Source of the DNA: Collinsella sp.
GTDB lineage: Bacteria; Actinomycetota; Coriobacteriia; Coriobacteriales; Coriobacteriaceae
NCBI GenBank assembly: GCA_022728415.1
Contig: JAIJJM010000203.1
Span: 1-5,017 of the forward strand
Direction: 5' to 3'
DNA: 5,017 bases
In this document: piece after piece, positions 1-3,762 of the stretch
Layout: every line of letters begins with the position of its first letter
Numbering within the stretch: position 1 is the stretch's first letter
The notes under the pieces: model-generated
The model's database searches: none
What the model saw: only the letters and a program-made list of their open reading frames with translations
What the model was told of the DNA's origin: nothing
Position numbers and translations under genes: made by a program

Positions 1-1
1 G

Positions 2-130
2 CACGCATACCACGCATACCGGCGCAAGCCGCCCCCCGGAATCGGCGGAACCAAGCGGAAAAGCGAGGCCGGAAAGGTATGCATCACCTGATGCATACCC
101 CACGCATACCCGATCCGGCGGATGCATACC
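2..130. repeat. GCATACC iteron-like repeat cluster
   Basis: Six copies of GCATACC lie in 130 bases: direct at 5-11, 14-20, 93-99, 104-110 and 124-130, and inverted at 76-82. The first two form a 9-bp tandem (ACGCATACC at 3-11 and 12-20). The cluster reaches the left edge, so more copies may lie outside. Single copies also occur inside genes at 599-605 (inverted) and 1544-1550. Clustered short direct repeats next to small genes are typical of iterons or operator arrays; which applies cannot be told here. Confidence 0.7.
76..99. promoter_or_regulatory. 24-nt dyad, possible operator
   Basis: An 11-bp perfect inverted repeat (arm GGTATGCATCA at 76-86, complement at 89-99) surrounds a 2-nt centre. 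It is built from one inverted and one direct GCATACC repeat. The compact symmetry fits a dimeric DNA-binding protein better than a terminator, because the loop is too short for a stable RNA hairpin and no T-run follows. The regulated gene is probably the one starting at 165, but this is inference. Confidence 0.5.
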
Positions 131-164
131 CGCCCACGTCGGCCCGTGACGCATAGCGGCGCGC

Positions 165-305
165 ATGCTCGTCGCGTTTCTGCTGGCCGTCACCCTGTAC
201 TGCCTGTTCGCCCACGCCTGGGGCTGGGCCCTTCTGTGGACCGTCCTCCTGCTTGTGCGCATCACCCGTCCGCCGGAAAACCCGACCCGCCGGCCCGGCC
301 GATGA
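165..305 (+). CDS. 46-aa predicted membrane peptide
   Basis: ATG at 165, TGA at 303-305. The product begins MLVAFLLAVTLYCLF and is almost wholly hydrophobic to about residue 33 (one long or two short membrane segments, with several Trp), then a basic Pro/Arg-rich tail that would sit in the cytoplasm. Third codon positions are nearly all G/C. No Shine-Dalgarno is visible. The 30 nt ending at the ATG match 23 of 30 nt ending at the ATG at 881, including CGTGACGC and GCGCGCATG. The stop overlaps an ATG at 302 (ATGA arrangement). No family recognised; small phage or plasmid membrane proteins look like this. Confidence 0.5.
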   Translation: MLVAFLLAVTLYCLFAHAWGWALLWTVLLLVRITRPPENPTRRPGR

Positions 306-353
306 ATCCCACGGAATCCCCGATGCGGCCATGCGCCGGCGCCCCGCTCGTCC

Positions 354-627
354 ATGGCGTCGGTCAGGGGGCGCCCCGACTCCGGGCTCGTCGGCTCCGG
401 GCTGGACGAATGGCGCGCGGCCGCGGGACGGCGCGGCGAGATCTCGATCCGCAAGACGCTCATGGCGGCCGGCATCCTCGATGATCCGGACGTGCGCGCC
501 TGGTTCTCCTGCCGCAACCCGTCCGATCCGAGCAGGGAACGCGGACATCGACGTCATCCTCCTCAAAGGCCGCACCGTCTGGCTGCTGGACGCGAAACGG
601 TATGCGCCCAGGAACGAGAACGAGTGA
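354..627 (+). pseudogene. NERD-like nuclease-related protein, frameshifted
   Basis: Two G/C-third-position reading frames join into one protein. The first runs from ATG 354 to about 533 and contains RRGEISIRKTLMAAG. The second runs from about 535 to TGA 625-627 and contains GNADIDVILLKG and LLDAKRY. E...DID...DxK is the layout of the NERD / PD-(D/E)xK nuclease fold: the Glu in RGE, the Asp pair in NADID and the D-x-K in LLDAK. One extra base around 531-534 separates the frames. The joined product, about 91 aa, stops soon after the DxK motif and is shorter than a usual NERD domain, so it may also be truncated at its C-terminus. ATG 302, which overlaps the upstream stop, is an alternative start but needs a second shift near the GGGGG/CCCC runs at 367-378. 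Function, if intact, would be nucleic-acid cleavage; family assignment is from motif only. Confidence 0.45.
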
Positions 628-663
628 ATCCCGCCCGGGGCACCCGGACGCTCCGGGCGGGAT
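628..663 (+). terminator. GC-rich hairpin between two genes
   Basis: An 11-bp perfect inverted repeat (ATCCCGCCCGG at 628-638, complement at 653-663) has a 14-nt loop and starts directly after the stop codon at 625-627. No T-run follows, so it is either an actinobacterial-style U-less terminator or an mRNA-stabilising or processing hairpin. It ends 6 nt before the GGAGGG ribosome-binding site of the next gene. Confidence 0.4.
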
Positions 664-679
664 CCGGCTGGAGGGCACG

Positions 680-865
680 ATGGCCACGCCCTTCCATGCG
701 AGCGCGAACATGCGGCTCGCCGTTGACGCGATCCGCCGCCTGTGCCCGACGGCCGACATCCGCGCCGTCAACCTCCTCGCCCGCATCCGGAAGGGCACGT
801 ACCGGGGGAGACGGAATGGCCGGGCCGGACCCGGTACGCAACTGGACCCGCCGGTCAGGGCGTGA
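680..865 (+). CDS. 61-aa small hypothetical protein
   Basis: ATG 680 is preceded by a good Shine-Dalgarno, GGAGGG at 670-675, with a 4-nt gap. The product starts MATPFHASANMRLAVDAIRR and has a predicted basic helical stretch around residues 10-40 (VDAIRRLCPTAD, AVNLLARIRKGTY), then an Arg/Gly/Pro-rich tail. G/C third-position bias is strong to about residue 43 and weaker after, where a second start (816) lies in another frame; the tail may be translated less constrained or the gene may once have ended earlier. No family recognised. A small helical basic protein could bind DNA, but nothing in the sequence proves it. Confidence 0.5.
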   Translation: MATPFHASANMRLAVDAIRRLCPTADIRAVNLLARIRKGTYRGRRNGRAGPGTQLDPPVRA

Positions 866-884
866 CGCCTATACGCGCGCATGA
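816..884 (+). CDS. 22-aa possible coupling peptide
   Basis: ATG 816 has a strong purine-rich Shine-Dalgarno, GGGGGAG at 804-810, 5 nt upstream. The short frame (MAGPDPVRNW... ending TRA) stops with TGA at 882-884, which overlaps the ATG at 881. The gene at 881 has no Shine-Dalgarno of its own, so translation through this peptide could re-initiate it. It overlaps the last 50 nt of the 680-865 gene in another frame. Its G/C third-position bias is intermediate, so it may instead be an unused start. Confidence 0.3.
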   Translation: MAGPDPVRNWTRRSGRDAYTRA

Positions 885-1256
885 GCGAAAACACGAACGC
901 GGGCCGGGCTCACGATCCGGTCCGCGACAAGTACGTCCATGCCGTGTCCTGGGATTACACGTCCCGCGACCCGCAGGTCGCGCGCCTGCGCGAACGCCTC
1001 GCCGCCGAATACGACGGGCGGCCCGCGATCCCGGCGGGCATGGATGCGGGCCGGTTCATGGGCTCCTCCCGCCTGGCCGTGAGGACCCTGTTCGAACGGA
1101 TGGCGTCCCATGGGCTGCTCGCCGACCCGGACGGGCTGTACGCGGCCATGTTCCCATTCCCCCGACATGCCGTGCATCGGCGACCTGATCGTCATGGACG
1201 CCCTGTCCGCCGGATTGCGGGGCGCGGAGTCCGCGGACGGCCGGCGGACCGCATAG
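881..1256 (+). pseudogene. hypothetical protein with a frameshift in a C5 run
   Basis: ATG 881 begins MSENTNAGRAHDPVRDKYV. The frame shows strong G/C third positions to about residue 94 (ending GLYAAMFPFP). After the five C bases at 1159-1163 the bias moves to the +1 frame, which reads DMPCIGDLIVMDAL and ends at TAG 1254-1256 with nearly every third base G/C. The intended product is about 124 aa, acidic-to-neutral, with no recognised domain. If not shifted, the frame stays open by chance through to 1636 and would wrongly fuse this gene to the membrane protein starting at 1298. Causes could be mutation, a sequencing error in the homopolymer, or +1 frameshifting at CCC-C. Confidence 0.55.
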
Positions 1257-1297
1257 GGTGCGGGCGTGATGTCCGTCATGGGGGAAAGGGGCCGATC

Positions 1298-1636
1298 ATG
1301 GTTTCCGTAGGAAGGAAGGCGTCCTTGGAGGTGCCGCTGTTCTGGGTGTTCGCGCTTCTGGGCACGGCCGCCGTCTACCGGTGGCTGGGGCTCGGCGTGC
1401 AGGCCGTATTGGGTGCGTTGGGGGTCGCATGGCCGTTCTGGGCATGCCTGCCGATAGGCATGCTCCTGGTCGTCGCGCCGGCCTGCGTCTGGCTCGCCCA
1501 TGAGATGCGACACGCCGTAGGGGATGGCCCCCGCGACGGGGACGCATACCGTCGCATGCCGCCGCACGGGGACGAACCCCGGAAGCCGGCGGGGACGTTT
1601 GACAATCGAAGAGCGGAAAACACAATACGCCATTAG
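1298..1636 (+). CDS. 112-aa multi-pass membrane protein
   Basis: ATG 1298 is chosen because GAAAGGGG ends 6 nt upstream. The product starts MVSVGRKASLEVPLFWVFAL. Hydrophobic stretches lie at about residues 12-26, 31-48 and 50-67, followed by a charged, Asp/Arg/Pro-rich cytoplasmic-type tail from about residue 68. Two or three membrane segments plus a charged tail resemble phage holins or small plasmid membrane proteins, but there is no family-specific motif. The stop TAG at 1634-1636 lies inside the tRNA-Trp gene, so the last 10 bases overlap it; the final 15 codons have weaker G/C bias, suggesting the original stop may have been lost when the array joined this point. Confidence 0.5.
   Translation: MVSVGRKASLEVPLFWVFALLGTAAVYRWLGLGVQAVLGALGVAWPFWACLPIGMLLVVAPACVWLAHEMRHAVGDGPRDGDAYRRMPPHGDEPRKPAGTFDNRRAENTIRH
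1599..1626 (+). promoter_or_regulatory. weak promoter candidate at start of tRNA array
   Basis: TTGACA (1599-1604), a perfect -35 consensus, is followed after 16 nt by CACAAT (1621-1626), a 4/6 match to the -10 consensus. Transcription would start near 1633, inside the tRNA-Trp gene, so it could serve the array from Met onward but not give intact tRNA-Trp. It may be fortuitous. Confidence 0.25.
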
Positions 1637-1697
1637 GACAGTGGCAGTCCGACGGTCTCCAAAACCGTCCACGGAGGTTCGATTCCTCCATGGCGTG
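1627..1697 (+). tRNA. tRNA-Trp (CCA)
   Basis: Full cloverleaf: acceptor ACGCCAT 1627-1633 pairs perfectly with 1690-1696; D stem GGAC/GTCC; anticodon stem ACGGT/ACCGT with loop CTCCAAA, anticodon CCA at 1659-1661, reading UGG; T stem GGAGG/CCTCC with loop TTCGATT. Discriminator G1697 is the expected TrpRS determinant. No CCA tail is encoded. It opens the array and overlaps the stop codon of the upstream membrane-protein gene. Confidence 0.95.
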
Positions 1698-1700
1698 CTT

Positions 1701-1744
1701 GGCGGCGACGGTCGGCCCGCATACGCGGGCCCCTTCTCGCCGCC
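1701..1744 (+). repeat. nested hairpin after tRNA-Trp
   Basis: Outer 8-bp arms GGCGGCGA (1701-1708) and TCGCCGCC (1737-1744) enclose inner 7-bp arms GGCCCGC (1714-1720) and GCGGGCC (1725-1731) with a 4-nt loop. Two more hairpins follow: 1753-1759/1765-1771 (7 bp) and 1779-1783/1795-1799 (5 bp). They fill the 121-nt spacer to the next tRNA. No T-run; role could be termination or pre-tRNA processing. Confidence 0.5.
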
Positions 1745-1818
1745 GCCCGGGAACGGCCCCTTGCGGGCCGTCCGGAACACGCCCCTTGCCGTGCGGCGTC
1801 CCCGGGAAAGCGCGGCCA

Positions 1819-1893
1819 TGCGGGGTAGGGCAGTTCGGTAGCCCGCCAGGCTCATAACCTGGAGGTCGTGGGTTCGAATCCCACCCCTCGCAA
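1819..1893 (+). tRNA. initiator-like tRNA-Met (CAT)
   Basis: Anticodon stem CCAGG/CCTGG with loop CTCATAA gives CAT at 1853-1855. Initiator features are a purine-pyrimidine 11:24 pair (G11:C24 in D stem GGGC/GCCC), D loop AGTTCGGTA as in many bacterial initiators, and variable loop AGGTC. T arm GTGGG/CCCAC with TTCGAAT is normal. Two oddities appear. The 3' acceptor strand has one extra base (T1888), so the stem TGCGGGG must bulge it. Position 1 is T and could pair with A72, where initiators usually leave 1:72 unpaired. The usual three G:C pairs at 29-31 are reduced to two (A29:U41). No CCA. Ends could be one base shorter on each side. Confidence 0.8.
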
Positions 1894-1903
1894 CGAGGCC
1901 TTG

Positions 1904-1972
1904 GTTCCCGGGTGCGGGAAAGCACGCCGATCGCCGATCGGAGGGGATACGGTCCGAAACCGTTCGGGAACC
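1904..1972 (+). pseudogene. degenerate tRNA-like cloverleaf
   Basis: Acceptor GTTCCCG (1904-1910) pairs perfectly with CGGGAAC (1965-1971); G1903 could also pair with C1972. Short D stem TGC/GCA (1913-1915/1922-1924). Possible anticodon stem 1926-1930/1938-1942, four of five pairs, loop TCGCCGA, nominal anticodon GCC with C instead of U at 33. Five-base variable loop. T arm with loop TCCGAAA and one T-T mismatch. Arm spacing is tRNA-like, but the D loop lacks the conserved GG context and U33 is absent, so it is probably a decayed tRNA. Confidence 0.35.
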
Positions 1973-1980
1973 CCGGCCAT

Positions 1981-2055
1981 GCGGATGTGGTGCAGCGGCA
2001 GCACGCCTGCTTCCCAAGCAGGAGACCGCGGGTCCGAATCCCGTCATCCGCTCCA
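1981..2055 (+). tRNA. tRNA-Gly (CCC), CCA encoded
   Basis: Acceptor GCGGATG (1981-1987) pairs perfectly with 2045-2051. D stem GTGC/GCAC, anticodon stem CCTGC/GCAGG with loop TTCCCAA, anticodon CCC at 2013-2015, reading GGG. Discriminator U (2052) is normal for Gly, followed by CCA at 2053-2055. The T loop is TCCGAAT: C stands at position 55 where uridine (made pseudouridine) is almost universal. Confidence 0.93.
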
Positions 2056-2194
2056 TCCGGAAAACCAGAACGATGGATCCGATCCAACAATGGGACTCGC
2101 AGCCGTCCTTTCCATGTGGACGCTTCCGGAGAAAACATGGACGAACAGCCTCGGCATGGGCACGCAGCGTCAAGGAATAAGGAAACATGCCATC

Positions 2195-2266
2195 GCCCCG
2201 GTAGCTCAGAGGAAGAGCAGGTGCCTTTTAAGCACTGGGTCCGGATATCGTAATTCCGTCGGGGCA
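2195..2266 (+). tRNA. tRNA-Lys (TTT) with altered T loop
   Basis: Acceptor GCCCCGG (2195-2201) pairs with 2259-2265 (one G-U). D stem GCTC/GAGC; anticodon stem GGTGC/GCACT with loop CTTTTAA, anticodon TTT at 2227-2229. Discriminator A. The T stem CGGAT/TTCCG has a T-T mismatch at its inner pair, and the T loop is ATCGTAA: A54 and U58 replace U54 and A58. No CCA. A 6-bp inverted repeat ends 3 nt upstream. Confidence 0.85.
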
Positions 2267-2372
2267 CGATGCTTGGTAAATCGCCGAGCATAAGCGCATC
2301 AATCTATTATCGGATAGGCTGCGGCAACTTCTTCTTCCGGCCGCGCGCGAAACAAGGGAAGGAAAACACACA

Positions 2373-2427
2373 GTGCGACGGACCAGGGAAGGGCCTATAA
2401 CCCAGATCCCATAACAGTCCGTCGTAC
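2373..2427 (+). repeat. inverted repeat ending 3 nt before tRNA-Phe
   Basis: An 11-bp stem with one G-U (GTGCGACGGAC 2373-2383, GTCCGTCGTAC 2417-2427) encloses 33 nt. The right arm ends 3 nt before the mature tRNA-Phe 5' end. The loop contains a further GGG/CCC pairing at 2391-2393/2401-2403. A leader hairpin in the pre-tRNA is the simplest reading. Confidence 0.6.
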
Positions 2428-2430
2428 GGC

Positions 2431-2502
2431 GCCTCTGTAGCTTAAATGGTAGAGCAACGGTCTGAAGCACCGTGGATGCTGGTTCGATTCCAGACGGAGG
2501 CA
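2431..2502 (+). tRNA. tRNA-Phe (GAA)
   Basis: Acceptor GCCTCTG (2431-2437) pairs with 2495-2501 (one U-G). D stem GCTT/GAGC; anticodon stem ACGGT/ACCGT with loop CTGAAGC, anticodon GAA at 2464-2466, reading UUC/UUU. T arm inner four pairs are good, with loop TTCGATT; the outer pair is G-A. Discriminator A fits PheRS. No CCA encoded. Confidence 0.93.
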
Positions 2503-2503
2503 C

Positions 2504-2535
2504 GAAGCAATCCATCCGATCAATGGACTGCTTTC
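2504..2535 (+). terminator. hairpin just after tRNA-Phe
   Basis: Arms 2505-2515 (AAGCAATCCAT) and 2523-2533 pair over 11 positions with one A-C mismatch and a 7-nt loop. It starts 2 nt after the tRNA and ends with a short T run (TTT, 2532-2534), like a weak intrinsic terminator or 3' processing hairpin. Confidence 0.35.
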
Positions 2536-2790
2536 AGGGAGTGATCGAACAATCGCATCGGAAACGAGACGATAAGATGAGCCGGGCCCGGCAGGGTGGT
2601 TTGCGACCGAACCGGCGGCACGTCCAGAGGGGATCTGACATGATCTCGTTTGTCCTCGACGTTGCTGGTAAAACCCAATCCAGTCTCCCGATTCCCCTCC
2701 ATCTGTCATTCAGGACGGATGGGGAGGACGCTCTTTTTGCAGCTATGGTCTCCGGAGCGACATCAATGAGGACCATGCCGAACACAGCCC
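2536..2790. other. long tRNA spacer without clear gene
   Basis: This part of the 328-nt gap between Phe and Arg(ACG) has no convincing gene. A plus-strand frame is open from ATG 2577 to 2840; an internal ATG at 2640 has an AGAGGGGA purine run upstream, but the codons show no G/C third-position bias and the frame ends inside the next tRNA. One stable hairpin lies at 2697-2707/2714-2724 (11 bp with two wobble pairs, 6-nt loop), followed after 9 nt by TTTTT (2734-2738), a possible imperfect terminator. The rest shows nothing I recognise. Confidence 0.4.
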
Positions 2791-2827
2791 GGCACAGGCG
2801 TACGTCGTTAAGGGATCGAAATGTGCC
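2791..2827 (+). repeat. inverted repeat ending 3 nt before tRNA-Arg(ACG)
   Basis: GGCACA (2791-2796) and TGTGCC (2822-2827). The right arm plus the following ATC resembles the leader of tRNA-Lys, where GGCATG (2153-2158) and CATGCC (2186-2191) pair and are also followed by ATC directly before the tRNA. Confidence 0.45.
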
Positions 2828-2830
2828 ATC

Positions 2831-2906
2831 GCCCTTGTAGCTCAATCGGATTCAGAGCGTTGGTCTACGGAACCAGAGGTTGCGGGTTCGAACCCCGCCA
2901 AGGGCA
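2831..2906 (+). tRNA. tRNA-Arg (ACG)
   Basis: Perfect acceptor GCCCTTG (2831-2837) with CAAGGGC (2899-2905). D stem GCTC/GAGC with an 11-nt loop; anticodon stem TTGGT/ACCAG with loop CTACGGA, anticodon ACG at 2867-2869. A34 would be expected to become inosine through TadA and then read CGU/CGC/CGA. T arm GCGGG/CCCGC with loop TTCGAAC. Discriminator A. Its last three bases belong to the left arm of the following 18-bp inverted repeat. Confidence 0.95.
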
Positions 2907-2945
2907 CTGCGGGATGCCGGGCGAACCCCCGGCATCCCGCAGTGC
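2904..2945 (+). repeat. perfect 18-bp inverted repeat joining Arg and Thr tRNAs
   Basis: Left arm 2904-2921 and right arm 2928-2945 are perfectly complementary over 18 bp with a 6-nt loop (CGAACC). The arms run from the last bases of tRNA-Arg(ACG) into the first two bases of tRNA-Thr(CGT), so the whole 37-nt spacer is a hairpin. No T-run follows. It could expose both tRNA ends for processing or compete with tRNA folding at the outermost pairs. Confidence 0.85.
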
Positions 2946-3016
2946 CGCGATAGCTCAGACGGCAGAGCGGACGCCTCGTAAGCGTCAGGTCGCCGGATCA
3001 TGCCCGGCTCGCGGCT
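2944..3016 (+). tRNA. tRNA-Thr (CGT) with altered T loop
   Basis: Perfect acceptor GCCGCGA (2944-2950) with TCGCGGC (3009-3015). D stem GCTC/GAGC, anticodon stem GACGC/GCGTC with loop CTCGTAA, anticodon CGT at 2977-2979, reading ACG. T stem GCCGG/CCGGC is perfect, but the loop is ATCATGC: A54 and U58 instead of U54 and A58. Discriminator U73, seen in actinobacterial Thr tRNAs. No CCA. Confidence 0.9.
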
Positions 3017-3018
3017 CG

Positions 3019-3136
3019 AACGGATCGCGCGCCCCGTCCGGGGCGGGGCCTTCACTTCCTTTGGCCCCGCCCCGGATGGATTCTCTCTCACTCACGGCCG
3101 GCCCCACGCTTGCCGGCATGGGGCGCGCGATCCGTT
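3019..3136 (+). repeat. nested long inverted repeats in Thr-Ala spacer
   Basis: Outer 17-bp perfect arms at 3019-3035 and 3120-3136 start 2 nt after tRNA-Thr and end 6 nt before tRNA-Ala. Inside is a 14-bp perfect hairpin, 3037-3050 with 3063-3076, loop of 12 nt. The right outer arm runs into TTTTCTT (3135-3141), so the whole could act as an intrinsic terminator or a structured small RNA. It fills almost the entire 126-nt spacer. Confidence 0.75.
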
Positions 3137-3142
3137 TTCTTC

Positions 3143-3217
3143 GGGGCCGTCGCCCAGCGGCAGGGCGCCTCGTTCGCAACGAGGAGGTCGCGGGTTCGAA
3201 TCCCGTCGGCTCCACCA
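3143..3217 (+). tRNA. tRNA-Ala (CGC), CCA encoded
   Basis: Acceptor GGGGCCG (3143-3149) pairs with 3207-3213 and carries G3:U70 (G3145-T3211), the decisive AlaRS identity pair. D stem GCCC/GGGC; anticodon stem CCTCG/CGAGG with loop TTCGCAA, anticodon CGC at 3175-3177, reading GCG. T arm GCGGG/CCCGT with loop TTCGAAT. Discriminator A3214, then CCA at 3215-3217. Confidence 0.95.
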
Positions 3218-3294
3218 CGCGCAAAACGCAAACGTTCGGAACACATAAGAGAAGGCGTGTCCCGGCGTGCGAAACACACAAGCTAACGGCAGAC

Positions 3295-3327
3295 CCCCTC
3301 CCGGCCGTGCGCGTGGAAGGGGAGGGG
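3295..3327 (+). repeat. hairpin before anticodon-less tRNA-like element
   Basis: CCCCTCCC (3295-3302) pairs with GGGAGGGG (3320-3327), loop 17 nt. It ends 2 nt before the acceptor of the tRNA-like element at 3330, the same geometry seen before genuine tRNAs in this array. Confidence 0.5.
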
Positions 3328-3329
3328 AC

Positions 3330-3387
3330 GCCCCCATGGCCCGGCGAAGGCGGGCATGCGGTTCCGGTCCGAATCCGGGTGGGGGCG
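3330..3387 (+). ncRNA. tRNA-like element lacking the anticodon arm
   Basis: Acceptor GCCCCCA (3330-3336) pairs perfectly with TGGGGGC (3380-3386). D-type stem GCCC/GGGC (3339-3342/3352-3355) has a 9-nt loop. T stem TCCGG/CCGGG (3363-3367/3375-3379) has loop TCCGAAT, the same C55 loop as tRNA-Gly(CCC) in this array. Only 7 nt lie between D and T arms, so no anticodon arm can form. It could be a deletion relic of a tRNA, or a tRNA mimic that binds tRNA-end enzymes but not the ribosome. Alternative CGG/CCG pairing at 3359-3361/3369-3371 would instead destroy the T arm. Confidence 0.45.
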
Positions 3388-3391
3388 CGCA

Positions 3392-3419
3392 GGAGGATTG
3401 GCGGAACCCTCATCCTCCG
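3392..3419 (+). pseudogene. Ser-like tRNA acceptor remnant
   Basis: GGAGGAT (3392-3398) pairs perfectly with ATCCTCC (3412-3418), followed by G3419, the discriminator of Ser tRNAs. T and G follow the 5' arm as at tRNA positions 8-9, and AACCCTC before the 3' arm resembles the end of a Ser T stem. Everything between is lost (13-nt loop). It may equally be an ordinary hairpin. Confidence 0.3.
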
Positions 3420-3448
3420 CGGCAATTCGCAAAACGTCAGGGCCTCGC

Positions 3449-3476
3449 CCGGTGTGCCCGCACGGCGAAACACCGG
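3449..3476 (+). repeat. inverted repeat ending 3 nt before tRNA-Ser
   Basis: CCGGTGT (3449-3455) and ACACCGG (3470-3476), a perfect 7-bp stem with a 14-nt loop, end 3 nt before the tRNA-Ser 5' end. Confidence 0.5.
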
Positions 3477-3479
3477 CAT

Positions 3480-3565
3480 GGATGGTGGGCCGTGCGGCAA
3501 AGGCGCAGTCCTGCTAAGACTGTTGGGGCGAAAGTCCCTGGCGAGTTCGACTCTCGCACCATCCG
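3480..3565 (+). tRNA. tRNA-Ser (GCT)
   Basis: Class II tRNA of 86 nt. Perfect acceptor GGATGGT (3480-3486) with ACCATCC (3558-3564); three-pair D stem GCC/GGC; anticodon stem CAGTC/GACTG with loop CTGCTAA, anticodon GCT at 3513-3515, reading AGC/AGU. Long variable arm 3523-3540 with GGG/CCC. T arm GCGAG/CTCGC with loop TTCGACT. Discriminator G is correct for Ser. Position 8 is G rather than the usual U. No CCA. Confidence 0.95.
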
Positions 3566-3566
3566 C

Positions 3567-3638
3567 TTGCCGATCTGCAGTGATAGGCCACGGGATAGGG
3601 CCTTTGGAATCCAGTCAGCAAAACGGGTTGATCGGCAA
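3567..3638 (+). repeat. 9-bp inverted repeat in Ser-Gln spacer
   Basis: TTGCCGATC (3567-3575) and GATCGGCAA (3630-3638) enclose 54 nt. The span of 72 nt is tRNA-like, but I can fold no anticodon or T arm inside, so I call it only an inverted repeat. A smaller bulged hairpin (3662-3684) directly abuts the next tRNA. Confidence 0.5.
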
Positions 3639-3684
3639 TGGCGGAATGCAGTCGGGCATACGTGTCCGGCGCATTCGCGCACAT

Positions 3685-3755
3685 TCCCTCATGGTGTAAC
3701 GGCAGCACACGGGTCTTTGGAACCCTTGGTCTTGGTTCGAAACCAGGTGAGGGAG
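3685..3755 (+). tRNA. tRNA-Gln (TTG)
   Basis: Perfect acceptor TCCCTCA (3685-3691) with TGAGGGA (3748-3754), keeping the weak U1:A72 pair that GlnRS uses. D stem GTGT/GCAC; anticodon stem CGGGT/ACCCT (outer C-U mismatch) with loop CTTTGGA, anticodon TTG at 3717-3719. T arm with loop TTCGAAA. Discriminator G fits Gln. Only 7 nt separate it from the next tRNA. Confidence 0.93.
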
Positions 3756-3762
3756 CGTTTTC

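Noticed and set aside
1..130. CRISPR array from the repeated GCATACC motif
   Set aside because: Repeats are 7-10 nt with irregular spacing and mixed orientation, unlike CRISPR repeats and spacers.
869..2291. Long minus-strand open frames (up to 439 codons) across 869-2291
   Set aside because: They run antisense to the biased plus-strand genes and through tRNAs; peptides such as GWDSNPRPPGYEPGGL are classic translated tRNA shadows, and codon bias is absent.
2577..2840. Possible CDS from ATG 2577 or 2640
   Set aside because: Codons lack the G/C third-position bias of the real genes and the frame ends inside tRNA-Arg(ACG).
3567..3638. Seventy-two-nt tRNA-sized span with perfectly paired ends
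   Set aside because: No T loop, no anticodon arm with U33, so kept only as an inverted repeat.
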